Part shown: piece by piece, positions 9,059 through 18,509 of the stretch | Position numbering within the stretch: position 1 is the first letter of the stretch | Layout of the letters: each line of letters starts with the position of its first letter | NCBI RefSeq assembly: GCF_004139715.1 | Contig: NZ_CP035544.1 | Span: 558,001 to 622,000 of the forward strand | Reading direction: 5' to 3' | Length of the DNA stretch: 64,000 bases | DNA from: Muriicola soli | GTDB taxonomy: Bacteria > Bacteroidota > Bacteroidia > Flavobacteriales > Flavobacteriaceae | Translations under genes and position numbers: made by a program | The notes under the pieces: model-generated | What the model was told of the DNA's origin: nothing | The model's database searches: none | Seen by the model: only the letters and a program-made list of their open reading frames with translations

Positions 9059-9646
9059 ATGAGGAATTTTATTGATTTTCTTCGAAGCAAGACATTTCTG
9101 ATCAATCTGGGGCTAGCCCTTGTAGCTCTGTTTTTAATCTCATGGCTCGCTCTGGAATGGTTAAAATCGTCTACTCAACATGGGGAGCTCGTAGAAGTGC
9201 CCAATGTTTCAAAAATGTCTGTGATGGAGATGCGTGAGGCCATTGATGAAGCCAACCTTAGGTATGAGGTCCTCGACTCGGCGAATTTTGATCCTAATTA
9301 TCCCAGATTTTCGGTGATAGAACAGAATCCGCCGGCAGGTAATATGGTTAAGGAGAACAGGAAGATCTACGTCACTATCAATCCCTCCGGTTATAAAAAA
9401 GTTACAGTTCCCAATATCGTTCAGGTTACACAGCGCAATGCAGCTTCTATGCTCAGGGCAGTTGGACTGGATGTTGATCGCGTAACTTATATCAATGAAT
9501 TGGGGAAGGATATGGTTTACTACGCCAGGTATAAGGGTAAGAATATTCAACCCGGAGACAAATTGCCAAAAACTTCAAAGATAGAACTGATCTGCGGGAA
9601 TGGTTCTATTCCAAGTCAGGCGAGGATCAGGTCAGAAGCCCAATAA
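9059..9646 (+). CDS. PASTA domain-containing membrane protein
   Basis: 195 residues from the ATG at 9059. A short cytoplasmic start (MRNFIDFLRSKTFL) leads into one TM helix (about 14-36, INLGLALVALFLISWLAL), followed by periplasmic PASTA modules: VEVPNVSKMSVMEMREAID..., then VTVPNIVQVTQRNAASMLRAVGL..., then a partial third ending at ELICGNG. PASTA domains bind muropeptides or beta-lactams in Gram-positive kinases. Here there is no kinase domain. Location between ddl and rluD is the standard flavobacterial order and suggests a cell-wall link. The stop is 4 nt before the rluD start. Confidence 0.9.
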   Translation: MRNFIDFLRSKTFLINLGLALVALFLISWLALEWLKSSTQHGELVEVPNVSKMSVMEMREAIDEANLRYEVLDSANFDPNYPRFSVIEQNPPAGNMVKENRKIYVTINPSGYKKVTVPNIVQVTQRNAASMLRAVGLDVDRVTYINELGKDMVYYARYKGKNIQPGDKLPKTSKIELICGNGSIPSQARIRSEAQ

Positions 9647-9650
9647 TCTT

Positions 9651-10676
9651 ATGGAAAATAAAGCCGATCAGGATCCCGGAGAAGATGATCTTTACGAACA
9701 CCACCGTTTTGTAGCCGGAAAAGGTCAGGAACCTCTGAGGGTTGATAAATTCCTGATGAACTTTATTGAAAATGCCACCAGAAATAAGATACAACAAGCT
9801 GCCAAAAGCGGTAATATCTGGGTCAACAGCAAGGTGGTAAAACAAAATTACAAGGTAAAGGCAGAAGATGAGGTAAAGGTGCTCTTTGAACATCCGCCTT
9901 ATGAATTTCTGCTTACCCCGGAAAATATTCCCCTGGATATAGTTTTTGAGGACGACTCCCTTTTAGTAGTAAATAAACCGGCGGGAATGGTAGTTCATCC
10001 GGGACACGGAAATTATTCAGGCACGCTGTTGAATGCACTTGCCCACCATATAGAAGAACTTCCAAATAACTCCAATGGCCGGCCTGGCCTTGTGCACCGG
10101 ATAGACAAGGATACTTCCGGGTTATTGGTTATTGCGAAAACAGATGAGGCCATGACACATCTGGCAAGGCAGTTTTACGATAAAACGAGTGAACGTCAAT
10201 ACGTGGCCCTGGTCTGGGGAAGTATCGAAGAAGAGGAAGGAACTGTTATTGGTAATATCGCAAGGAATCCCAAGAACAGATTGCAGATGCAAGTATTTCC
10301 GGAAGGAGAGCAGGGGAAGGAAGCGGTTACCCATTTCAAGGTTTTGGAACGTCTTGGGTATGTCACTCTGGTATCCTGTGAGCTTGAAACCGGCCGAACC
10401 CACCAAATCAGGGTTCATATGAAATACATCGGGCATACTTTGTTCAATGATGAGCGCTATGGCGGGGATAAAATTCTAAAGGGTACAACCTTTACCAAAT
10501 ACAAGCAATTTGTAGAAAATTGCTTTAAGATTTTACCGAGACAGGCCCTTCACGCCAAGACGCTTGGGTTTATCCACCCGAAAACCGGAAAAAAAATGAA
10601 GTTTGACACAGATATCCCTGAGGACATGGCCTCATGCATTGATAAATGGAGACATTATTCAAGGCACAGTCAGTAG
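9651..10676 (+). CDS. rluD: 23S rRNA pseudouridine synthase, RluA/RluD family
   Basis: 341-residue RluA-family enzyme that converts uridines of 23S rRNA (helix 69 in RluD) to pseudouridine. The S4 RNA-binding domain is N-terminal (about 25-85, LRVDKFLMNFI... SGNIWVNSKVVK). The catalytic motif HRIDKDTSGLLVIAK follows at about 145-159 with the nucleophile Asp, and the C-terminal ETGRTHQIRVHMKYIGH motif completes it. The ATG at 9651 is preferred because the next in-frame start upstream (9600) lies inside the PASTA gene. Assignment to RluD rather than another RluA paralogue is by similarity and context. Confidence 0.93.
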   Translation: MENKADQDPGEDDLYEHHRFVAGKGQEPLRVDKFLMNFIENATRNKIQQAAKSGNIWVNSKVVKQNYKVKAEDEVKVLFEHPPYEFLLTPENIPLDIVFEDDSLLVVNKPAGMVVHPGHGNYSGTLLNALAHHIEELPNNSNGRPGLVHRIDKDTSGLLVIAKTDEAMTHLARQFYDKTSERQYVALVWGSIEEEEGTVIGNIARNPKNRLQMQVFPEGEQGKEAVTHFKVLERLGYVTLVSCELETGRTHQIRVHMKYIGHTLFNDERYGGDKILKGTTFTKYKQFVENCFKILPRQALHAKTLGFIHPKTGKKMKFDTDIPEDMASCIDKWRHYSRHSQ

Positions 10677-10770
10677 TATAAGTCCTTTCGATATCTCTAT
10701 CAATAACAATTAAGAAGGGTGTTGTACTTTCCCAAAATTCCTTCCTATTTTCGTTAGAAATTGCATTCCT

Positions 10771-11532
10771 ATGAAAATCGTTATATCACCGGCAAAGTCG
10801 CTCGATTTTGAAACCCAGGTACCAACGGAGCGGTATACAATTCCGTCCTTTCTTAAAGAGACTGAGCGAATTCAAAAGGTATTGGTTAAAAAGAAACCAA
10901 GATCCCTGATGAAGCTGATGGATATATCAGCGCCATTGGCCGAACTCAACTGGGAACGGAATCAGAATTTTAGTCTGCCATTTACTCCTGATAATGCAAG
11001 GCAAGCCCTTTACGCCTTTAACGGCGATGTTTATATGGGCCTGGATGCTTACACCCTTGAGGAAGAAAAATTAACGGCAACTCAGGAAAAATTGCGAATT
11101 CTCTCCGGGTTCTACGGAATATTGAAGCCACTTGATCTCATGCAGCCTTATCGCCTCGAAATGGGTACAAGCCTCAGGCTAGGCCGAAAAAAAAACCTGT
11201 ACGATTTTTGGAAATCTACTTTAACCGCCGCCCTTAATGATGAGATGGAAGAAGGGGAAATACTGGTGAACCTGGCAAGCAATGAATATTTTTCCGCTCT
11301 GGATTCTAAAAAACTGAAGGCGGAGGTCGTTACGCCAATTTTTAAGGACTGGAAAAACGATAAGCTAAAAGTGTTGAGTTTTTTCGCTAAAAAAGCCAGG
11401 GGTTCCATGGTCAGGTATATCTTAGACTCAGGCGCTGAAACTATTGAAGATATTCGCGGTTTTGCTGAAGACGGGTATGAATATAGCAAGGAACACACCT
11501 TAAAAGCGCATCAGCCTGTTTTTGTGCGGTAA
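10771..11532 (+). CDS. yaaA: peroxide stress protein YaaA (DUF328)
   Basis: 253-residue YaaA/DUF328 protein. In E. coli, YaaA limits free intracellular iron during hydrogen peroxide stress and binds DNA. The family N-terminus MKIVISPAKSLDFET is unmistakable, and FNGDVYMGLDA, RILSGFYGILKPLDLMQPYR and LVNLASNEYF follow. Full length. Monocistronic as far as can be seen: 94 bp from rluD and 53 bp to the next gene. Confidence 0.95.
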   Translation: MKIVISPAKSLDFETQVPTERYTIPSFLKETERIQKVLVKKKPRSLMKLMDISAPLAELNWERNQNFSLPFTPDNARQALYAFNGDVYMGLDAYTLEEEKLTATQEKLRILSGFYGILKPLDLMQPYRLEMGTSLRLGRKKNLYDFWKSTLTAALNDEMEEGEILVNLASNEYFSALDSKKLKAEVVTPIFKDWKNDKLKVLSFFAKKARGSMVRYILDSGAETIEDIRGFAEDGYEYSKEHTLKAHQPVFVR

Positions 11533-11585
11533 TATTTTACCCAAGTCTGCGTTTTATTTACTGTAACCTTCTTTATTTACGCCTT

Positions 11586-11951
11586 ATGAAAAAATTACTT
11601 CTATTCATATTTGTACTGGGTGCAGTAAATATGGCATGTACAGACCGGGACGACGACCCGACCGCAGTGAATATCCGCATCAAGAATTCCAGTACTATCC
11701 AGTTTGACGAAGTAGTTGTGGGTGATGAAGAACATCTGTACGAAGATCTCGCTCAGGATTCATTTTCAGAGTACAAGGAATACGAAATGGCTTATCGATA
11801 TGCCTATATCCGGATAACCTCAGGGGAAGAGTCGTTTGTGCTTCAACCGATCGACTTTGTAGGAGAGGAAGAACTCCCCTTTGGATTGTACACTTATGAT
11901 CTCAACCTGACGGAAGAAGGAGAAGTCACACTAGAATTCGTGATTGATTAA
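11586..11951 (+). CDS. small putative lipoprotein, unknown function
   Basis: 121 residues. A lipoprotein signal is visible: MKKLLLFIFVLGAVNMACTD, with the lipobox Cys at about residue 18 followed by Asp-rich sequence (TDRDDDP). The mature part is acidic and predicted all-beta (VNIRIKNSSTIQFDEVVVGDE). I do not recognise a family beyond hypothetical proteins of flavobacteria. Its stop codon overlaps the stop of the THX gene on the other strand. Confidence 0.8.
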   Translation: MKKLLLFIFVLGAVNMACTDRDDDPTAVNIRIKNSSTIQFDEVVVGDEEHLYEDLAQDSFSEYKEYEMAYRYAYIRITSGEESFVLQPIDFVGEEELPFGLYTYDLNLTEEGEVTLEFVID

Positions 11952-12076
11952 GCCTTATTCTTAGTACTGATTTTTTCTTCAACACTAGGTCTTTTCTTTA
12001 TCTTTCTACGCCTTCTTACACCGTAGGATTTATTTGCTATTTTCCCTCGTTTACTGCTTTTATCACCTTTGCCCAT
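11948..12076 (-). CDS. 30S ribosomal protein THX
   Basis: A 42-residue, strongly basic protein, starting MGKGDKSSKRGKIANKSYGV and continuing with RRRRKIKKRP. This matches the bTHX family of small ribosomal proteins that sit in the 30S head (MGKGDxxSxRGKI...SYG...RP). The ATG is at 12076, the TAA at 11948-11950. It is tail-to-tail with the lipoprotein gene and shares 4 nt with it, so the two terminate in opposite directions over the same bases. It is easily missed because of its size. Confidence 0.85.
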   Translation of the reverse strand: MGKGDKSSKRGKIANKSYGVRRRRKIKKRPSVEEKISTKNKA

Positions 12077-12168
12077 AATCCTAAATTTTCTTTAAGATAA
12101 ATATTGTTTCTCAAAGCAACAAGTGCTTCTGTGAGATGTATTTGAACTACTGAAGGAGAAATAGTACC

Positions 12169-12852
12169 TTGCCTCACAACCCTATTGCCTTTTTGTTCCT
12201 CCATAAGCATCCATATCCGCCTTTTTTATTTCCAGGTGCAACCAGGATGATCGTGGGTACCTTGCCTCCTCCGCGATTTAGTCAGGGGCAACTGAAACCG
12301 GGAGATGTCAATTTTTGTTACGGCAGCAGGGACGGACAGCTCTGGCCCATTTTAGATACGATATTTAATTTGAATCTCACTTTTGAGACCTCAGACAAAG
12401 CCGTTGAAGAACGCAAGCAATTCTTGATCGACAGGGGAATTGCGATCTGTGATATTGTAGCCAGTGCCAGGAGAAAGAAGATCGATGCCTCAGATTTAGG
12501 GATGAAGGAAATTAAACTCCGAAATATAATCGCATACCTGCGGGAATACTCCAATATCAAAACACTGTTATTTACGGGAGGGAATAGTCTTAACGGACCG
12601 GAATACCTTTTTAGAAAACACATAAAGGAACACGGGTTGAGTTTAAAAACAGTGTCTGAAGAAGTTCCCAGGATTTACGAGTTTGAACTCGACGGGCCTT
12701 GCAGAACGATACGGACGGTTTCTCTTACCGCTCCATCGGGTGCGGCAAACAGGGCGGTAGGAAGTATGGAGGCTTATAAAGCGATCAAAGCTGTACGCCC
12801 CGAATTTAACACCTTCGACTTCAGGGTGATGCAATACGAGCCCTTTTTCTAA
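12169..12852 (+). CDS. uracil-DNA glycosylase family protein
   Basis: 227 residues. A TTG at 12169 is taken as the start because the conserved region (HKHPYPPFLFPGATRMIVGTLPPPRF stretch) begins before the first ATG at 12247, and an AAGGAG lies 10 nt upstream of it. The fold is that of the UDG superfamily: IVGTLPPPRF as motif A region, FCYGSRDGQLWPIL, then DIVASARRKK and LLFTGGNS, and LTAPSGAANRAVG near the end. Whether it removes uracil or another base is not known for this branch. A hairpin terminator follows. Confidence 0.8.
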   Translation: MPHNPIAFLFLHKHPYPPFLFPGATRMIVGTLPPPRFSQGQLKPGDVNFCYGSRDGQLWPILDTIFNLNLTFETSDKAVEERKQFLIDRGIAICDIVASARRKKIDASDLGMKEIKLRNIIAYLREYSNIKTLLFTGGNSLNGPEYLFRKHIKEHGLSLKTVSEEVPRIYEFELDGPCRTIRTVSLTAPSGAANRAVGSMEAYKAIKAVRPEFNTFDFRVMQYEPFF

Positions 12853-12886
12853 AAAAAAAGAGCCCTGTCGAAGAACAGGGCCCTTT
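12851..12886 (+). terminator. hairpin terminator after the uracil-DNA glycosylase family gene
   Basis: GCCCTGT (12862-12868) pairs with ACAGGGC (12875-12881) around a 6-nt loop. On the plus strand only a short T-run follows. A run of nine A precedes it, so on the minus strand it would be a stronger terminator. Confidence 0.55.
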
Positions 12887-13117
12887 ACGAGAACACTATG
12901 TGAAAATGAAAAATTGTTTTTGAGATTTACACCTGCAATATAGCTCGGGAAGGAAGAACAGGACAATCATTGTTGTGAAGGCTGTTGGTTTTGTTGTCAG
13001 GATGCATTATTTTGTTATTTCGGCTCCAAAAAAGAACTGGGATCAGATTATTGATGATCTTTACCGCGCTTAAATCAATTATAAAACGGGATAACCCTGC
13101 AAGAACAACTCATTACT

Positions 13118-15663
13118 ATGCCACAAAGCAAACGCCTGGAGGAATTCAAAAAACTAGTCACCAACAAGTTCTACGTATACAATAGTTTGTTCCTCAACTT
13201 GCCGTATCAGAATATTGAAAATATTGGGGTGATGATTCCGCTTCTTTTTCATCATTGCGAAAAAGGTCTGCAATCCGGATTAAAGCCTCAGGAGATACTC
13301 GATCACTTTTTTGAGAATTACGCCGAGATTACCACTGAGCAAGAAAAGGTAGATTTTATGTTCCGGATCATTCAGTACGTTGAACGCCAAGTGGTCTTAT
13401 ATGACAGCGTTGAAGACGCTGCCTTTCCCAAATTACATGAATACAGTACTTCGAGATCCATAAAGGATTATTTCCAGATGGTTGACAAGACCAAAAACTG
13501 GGATACTATTTCAAGGCAGTTGGAATCCTTTAGTGCCAGAATTGTATTAACAGCACATCCTACACAGTTTTACACTCCGGCGGTTCTCGATATCATAGAG
13601 GAATTAAGGCGTTTGATTCTCGATGACAAAATCAATGACATCGATGTAGTTCTTCAGCAATTAGGCCTTACCTCCTTAATCAATGCGAAAAAGCCAACCC
13701 CTCTGGAGGAGGCCAAGAATATTATCTACATCCTTAGAAATATTTACTACGATGCGGTTGGGGAATTGTACAGTTATATCAAAGCCAATGTGCGCAAGGC
13801 TGATTTTGTTAATTACGATATATTGAAATTGGGCTTCTGGCCTGGAGGCGATCGCGATGGTAACCCATTTGTAACCGCAAAGATCACCAGAGATGTTGCT
13901 GATGAGCTTCGGACTACCCTCATGAAATGTTACTATAACGAACTCAAAAGACTGAGGAAGAAACTCACTTTTAAGGGGCTTCAAAAAGAGTTAAACCAGT
14001 TGCAGGAACAGTTGTATGTAGCTATGTTCGACACGGATAAGGCTTTGAGTTATGAAGAGATCATGGAGCCGCTCCAGGAGATCCGTGGCATACTTGAAAG
14101 TCAATATCAGGGACTCTACAAAGAAGAGCTCGAAATGCTTATGGATAAGGTAAGCATCTTCAAAACCCATTTTGCCACTCTGGATATCAGACAGGATCAC
14201 AGCAAACATTATCAATTAGTTGAACAAATTTTGGTTCAGCAGGGGAAAATAAAAGAGTCGCTTTCTGAAATTTCTGAAAAAGACCTGGTTCACATTCTGC
14301 TTCACGATCAGATCAGTTTAAAGGAAAGTGATTTTGAGGACGAACTCCAAAAAGATACAATTCGGAATATTAAGCAGTTAAAAGATATTAAAACAAAGAA
14401 CGGGGAAGATGGCTGTAACCGATACATCATCAGTAATTCTGAAGATGTCAGTGCTGTACTTTTTGTCTATGCCTTGTTTCGATGGTGTGGGTACGTTCCT
14501 GAAGATATTAATTTTGACATCGTCCCGCTATTTGAAACTATGATAGGAATGGAACGATCCGAAGCGATCATGAATACCCTGTTTTCTCTTCCGGAATACC
14601 AAAGTCATCTGAACAGGCGGGGAAAGAAGCAAACGATGATGCTCGGCTTCTCAGACGGCACCAAGGACGGGGGTTATTTAAAGGCCAACTGGTCTATCTT
14701 TAAAACAAAAGAAACGCTTTCCAAGGTCTGTTCAAAACACGGGTATAAAGCTATCTTTTTTGACGGCAGGGGAGGTCCTCCGGCCCGAGGGGTGGTAAGA
14801 CCCATCGCTTCTACGCTGCGCAGACCAGGGAGATCGCCAACAATGAAATTCAGCTTACGATCCAAGGGCAAACGATTACCAGTACCTACGGTACAAAAGA
14901 GCAGTTTATTCACAATTCAGAACAATTGCTAACGGCAGGCTTGTCTAACAACCTCTTTGGTAAGGAAAACTTGATTGATGCGGCATCCAGGAAACTAATA
15001 GAGGAGCTGTCCCAAAAGAGTTTTGAGAAATACAATGCTTTAAAACAGCACCCGAAATTTATTCCGTATCTGGAAAATAAAAGCACTTTGAAATACTACA
15101 CCAAGGCAAATATTGGGAGTAGACCGGGCAAAAGGGGGCAGAAGGCCAAACTGGAACTGTCTGACCTCAGAGCCATTTCCTTTGTGGGTTCGTGGAGCCA
15201 GTTAAAACAAAATGTCCCCGGGTACTACGGTATTGGAACAGCACTCAGCGCATTGGAGGAACAGGGAAGGCTCAGGGAGCTAAAAAAGTTGTACAAAGAA
15301 GTGCCATTCTTCGAAGCCCTCATGCTCAATAGTATGATGTCATTATCAAAATCCTATTTTGAACTAACTGCCTATATGAAAGATGATCCCGAATTTGGGG
15401 AGTTTTGGGAATTACTGCACGAAGAATTCCAACTTTCGAAGCGTATGTTACTAAAAATCAGTAATTTTAAGATCCTGATGGAGAACGAGGCTGTCTCGCG
15501 AGAGTCTGTTAAGATCAGGGAAAATATTGTATTGCCGTTATTGGTTATTCAGCAGTACGCCCTCTTTAAAATAAGTCAGAATACCTCAAATAAAGAGGTC
15601 TACGAAAAAATTGTTACACGATCTTTATACGGCAATATCAATGCAAGCAGAAATTCTGCCTGA
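13118..15663 (+). pseudogene. ppc: phosphoenolpyruvate carboxylase, interrupted by a one-base frameshift
   Basis: PEP carboxylase makes oxaloacetate from PEP and bicarbonate to refill the TCA cycle. The N-terminal part (604 codons as read) has the catalytic ARIVLTAHPTQF and the FWPGGDRDGNPFV motif. The frame breaks just after Arg557, inside the essential glycine-rich loop FFDGRGGPPARG. The next bases as read give VVRPIAS; with one extra G in the GGGG run at 14789-14792 they give GGKTHRFYAAQ, the family sequence. The second frame (to 15663) then runs unbroken with TANIGSRPGKR and the C-terminal NA. Corrected length is 848 residues, normal for the family. Either a consensus error or an inactive gene; the ends and all other motifs are intact. 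Confidence 0.92.
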
Positions 15664-15688
15664 TAATTAAGATGAGTAATCGTTTGGC

Positions 15689-16141
15689 ATGAACAATAAA
15701 ATCTTTCAGCTGACATACCGCTCAAGGGCATCGGAAGGAATCGGAAAAGAACAGATCATGGAGATCGTCGAAGAGGCCGCCGCCTTTAATAGTCGATTTG
15801 ACATCACCGGCTGTCTCGTCTTCGATCAGGGATATTTCATTCAAATTCTTGAGGGTGAAAAGGAAACAATAAATGAACTCTATAAAAAGATAACCAAAGA
15901 CCGGCGCCACTTTCAGTTTGAAATATTGTCCAAAGGAGAGGCCACTGACCGGCTATTTAAATCCTGGGATATGGGATATATTTTCATGGAAGATTTCGTT
16001 GTGGGCGAAAAGGAGGAGGTGGTGAAAAAAGCCAGAAAGGAGTTAGATACTATTTCTATAAAAAATGATTTTACCCCCAAAGTCTTCTGGTACAATGTCT
16101 ACACTCTTTTGACGGATTCAAAATTCTATAAAAGCAATTAG
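15689..16141 (+). CDS. BLUF domain protein (blue-light sensor using FAD)
   Basis: 150 residues, nearly all one BLUF domain. The residues needed for the flavin photocycle are all present: Tyr10 (QLTYRS), Asn34 (AAFNSRFDITG), Gln52 (YFIQILEG), and the Trp93/Met95 pair (KSWDMGY). LEGEKETINELYKKITKDRRH is the canonical end of the core. There is no fused output domain, so it is a short BLUF protein that must signal through a partner. It follows ppc by 25 nt and could be cotranscribed. The M20 gene converges on it. Confidence 0.93.
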   Translation: MNNKIFQLTYRSRASEGIGKEQIMEIVEEAAAFNSRFDITGCLVFDQGYFIQILEGEKETINELYKKITKDRRHFQFEILSKGEATDRLFKSWDMGYIFMEDFVVGEKEEVVKKARKELDTISIKNDFTPKVFWYNVYTLLTDSKFYKSN

Positions 16142-16143
16142 GT

Positions 16144-17640
16144 TTAAAGGGAACTACTCAGAATTTGATAAAAGGCCTTTATACCATAGGCGAGTTGCCC
16201 TATCCTTAGGTTTTCATTGGGGCTGTGCTGATTATTATCCGGATTTACCATAGGCACTATAAAGGCCGGAATCTGCAGCTCATTTACAAAAGGAGCGATA
16301 GGTACAGTGCCTCCCATAATCCTGATTTGTACTACTTGCTGCTCAAAACCCTCGTTCAGGCTACGAACCAGAAAATCACCGTATCTATTATCCAGATCTG
16401 TTCTGAAGGCATCGGTCACAGAACCTTCCCGAAAAGTGATAATCCTGGGGTAGGTCATTCGCTCCTCCCGGGTCGGAATGGAATCGGTTAAATAATACCC
16501 CTGATCTTTTATAAAGGAACGAACGAGATTCTTCAGAATGCGGCCGTCAGATTCTGGCACAAGTCGGATATCAATTTCCGCTGTAGCCGAAGCGGGAACT
16601 ATGGTCCTGGCTTTTTCTCCGATCCATGCAGACCCCATCCCTCGGATATTCAGGGAGGGATATTGTAGTGATTCCTGGTAAAAACTCCCCACCTTGTCAG
16701 GGGAATGGATAGCGAGATTTGCATTGATCTCAGCATTATCATCCGGGACACTTTTTAAGACCTCCATAGTAGCTTCATCGATCTCAATGCCCTTGTAAAA
16801 GTTGGGGATGGTAACCCTTCCTTCAGCGTCTTTCATTCCGGCCAGAAGTTTTGCCAGCAAAAAACCAGGGTTTGGCGCATAATTTCCGTAGTGGCCACTG
16901 TGCTGTGGTAATACGGGACCGTGAGTGGTTAAACTTAGTGTCGTAATTCCACGGCAACCATATACTACAGTAGGTTTGCCTGAAGGATGTACCGGTCCGT
17001 CATTGATCATTAAGAAATCTGCCAGCAGTAGATCCCTGTAATTCTTAACAGCTACGGGCAGAGGCTTACTACTCTTTTCTTCTTCCCCATCGAGGATGAC
17101 CTTGATGTTAAAGGGTATGGTTTTGTTGTCCTTTCGTAGCAGATCGATGGCATTCAGCAACATAATAATGGGCCCTTTGTCATCGGAAGTAGATCTGCCA
17201 AAGAGACGCCATTCGTAGTTGACATCCTCTTTCAATTCATCAAAGGAAATCGTTTTGAATTCTTCATTATCCAAGGCCTTTAATTCAACTTTGTAGGGAT
17301 TGGGCTGATTCCATTTTGCAGCATCTACGGATTGCCCGTCAAAGTGCATGTAGATAAGGACCGTAGGTTTTTCATCTTCCATCGGCAAGGCAGCAAAGAA
17401 CAGGGGTCTTCCTTCTGTAGGAAGGACCGAGGTGTTAAATCCGCGCTCATTAAAACGATTGGTTAGCCAGCTGATGTTCCTGTTGATATCAGCTTCGTCC
17501 AGTGCATCGTTAGGGATGGCAACAAATTGCACCAGCTCGTCTATGGCGTGCCTCACTTGTGATTTTAGGGCTACTTCGTCCTGACTAAAAGATTGGAGAG
17601 TACAAAAAGCGAGTGTGAGAAAACAGTATATTTTATTCAT
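16144..17640 (-). CDS. secreted M20 family metallopeptidase/dipeptidase
   Basis: 498 residues with a signal peptide (MNKIYCFLTLAFCTLQSFSQ, cleavage near residue 20), so periplasmic or exported. The di-zinc site of M20 is visible: YMHFDGQSVDA (HxD), GRSTSDDKGPI (bridging Asp), ILDGEEEKSS (general base and ligand Glu), NDGPVHPSG, and a late His in NNQHSPNENLRIG. The dimerisation/lid domain lies around residues 230-390. Similar to carnosinase-like dipeptidases; the exact substrate is unknown. Its stop codon faces that of the BLUF gene, 2 nt away. Confidence 0.92.
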   Translation of the reverse strand: MNKIYCFLTLAFCTLQSFSQDEVALKSQVRHAIDELVQFVAIPNDALDEADINRNISWLTNRFNERGFNTSVLPTEGRPLFFAALPMEDEKPTVLIYMHFDGQSVDAAKWNQPNPYKVELKALDNEEFKTISFDELKEDVNYEWRLFGRSTSDDKGPIIMLLNAIDLLRKDNKTIPFNIKVILDGEEEKSSKPLPVAVKNYRDLLLADFLMINDGPVHPSGKPTVVYGCRGITTLSLTTHGPVLPQHSGHYGNYAPNPGFLLAKLLAGMKDAEGRVTIPNFYKGIEIDEATMEVLKSVPDDNAEINANLAIHSPDKVGSFYQESLQYPSLNIRGMGSAWIGEKARTIVPASATAEIDIRLVPESDGRILKNLVRSFIKDQGYYLTDSIPTREERMTYPRIITFREGSVTDAFRTDLDNRYGDFLVRSLNEGFEQQVVQIRIMGGTVPIAPFVNELQIPAFIVPMVNPDNNQHSPNENLRIGQLAYGIKAFYQILSSSL

Positions 17641-17702
17641 AAATCGGCTACTAGGAAGATAAATTTACACTAATCTTTTCTTGTCTGGGAATGTCGGTAT
17701 TA

Positions 17703-18479
17703 TTAATTAATGGATAGTGGTCTTATGGACTGGATAAAGGGATCGATCCCATTTTTACCTTCCTCCGTCAACATTTTTATAAAAGCAGAACCGATGATGG
17801 CCCCTTTTGCACTGGAAGTAGCCGCATTAAAAGTTGCTGCATTACTGATACCAAAACCTACGATCTGCGGATTTTTTAGACGCATCTCCGCAATGCGATC
17901 AAAATACTCGTTTTGTTTTGCCTCAAAACCAGCCTTAGCCCCGGTAGTGCTTGCTGAGCTTACCATATAGATAAATCCATCCGATCCCTCGTCTATCATT
18001 TTTATTCGATCAACGCTCGTCTGAGGTGTAATCAGAAAGATGTTGAGTAAACCGTGAGCCTTAAAAATATCTTCGTATTCATCCTGGTAAACATCCAGGG
18101 GAAGGTCTGGTAAGATGAGACCATCAATCCCAATCTTCTCACATTCCCTACAGAATTCTTTTACCCCATATTGGAGGACGGGATTAAAATATCCCATGAT
18201 AATAAGAGGGATTGAAACCGTCTTACGGATATCTTTTAATTGTTCAAATAGCAGCTGGGTGTGCATACCCTTTCTAAGTGCAGCCGTTGAACTAGCCTGT
18301 ATGGTAGGGCCGTCGGCCAGAGGATCACTAAAAGGCAGGCCTATCTCGATCATGTCAACTCCTGATTTTTCGAGTTGTTCAATAATCGGAACCGTATCCT
18401 GTAATTCAGGATAACCGGCTGTAAAATAGATCGACAGCAATTTGTGATCCGCTTTGAGTTTTTCTTGTATTCTATTCAT
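17703..18479 (-). CDS. trpA: tryptophan synthase alpha subunit
   Basis: Cleaves indole-3-glycerol phosphate to indole and glyceraldehyde-3-phosphate. The TIM barrel includes YFTAGYPELQDT, the catalytic Glu of GVDMIEIGLPFSDPLADGP (Glu49 equivalent), LILPDLPLD (Asp60 equivalent nearby), and the phosphate loops FGISNA and GAIIGSAF. 258 residues, full length. Last gene of the trp operon, 30 nt after trpB. Confidence 0.98.
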   Translation of the reverse strand: MNRIQEKLKADHKLLSIYFTAGYPELQDTVPIIEQLEKSGVDMIEIGLPFSDPLADGPTIQASSTAALRKGMHTQLLFEQLKDIRKTVSIPLIIMGYFNPVLQYGVKEFCRECEKIGIDGLILPDLPLDVYQDEYEDIFKAHGLLNIFLITPQTSVDRIKMIDEGSDGFIYMVSSASTTGAKAGFEAKQNEYFDRIAEMRLKNPQIVGFGISNAATFNAATSSAKGAIIGSAFIKMLTEEGKNGIDPFIQSIRPLSIN

Positions 18480-18509
18480 GTGATCAGCTAAACTGAGTTG
18501 GTCAACTCC

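Noticed and set aside
12985-13185. 66-codon frame upstream of and overlapping ppc
   Set aside because: Overlaps the well-supported ppc start in another frame, has no recognisable motif and no promoter box.
14786-14938. Programmed ribosomal frameshift in ppc
   Set aside because: No slippery heptamer with a downstream structure is apparent, and PEPC is a single frame in all families I know. A one-base loss in a G-run is simpler.
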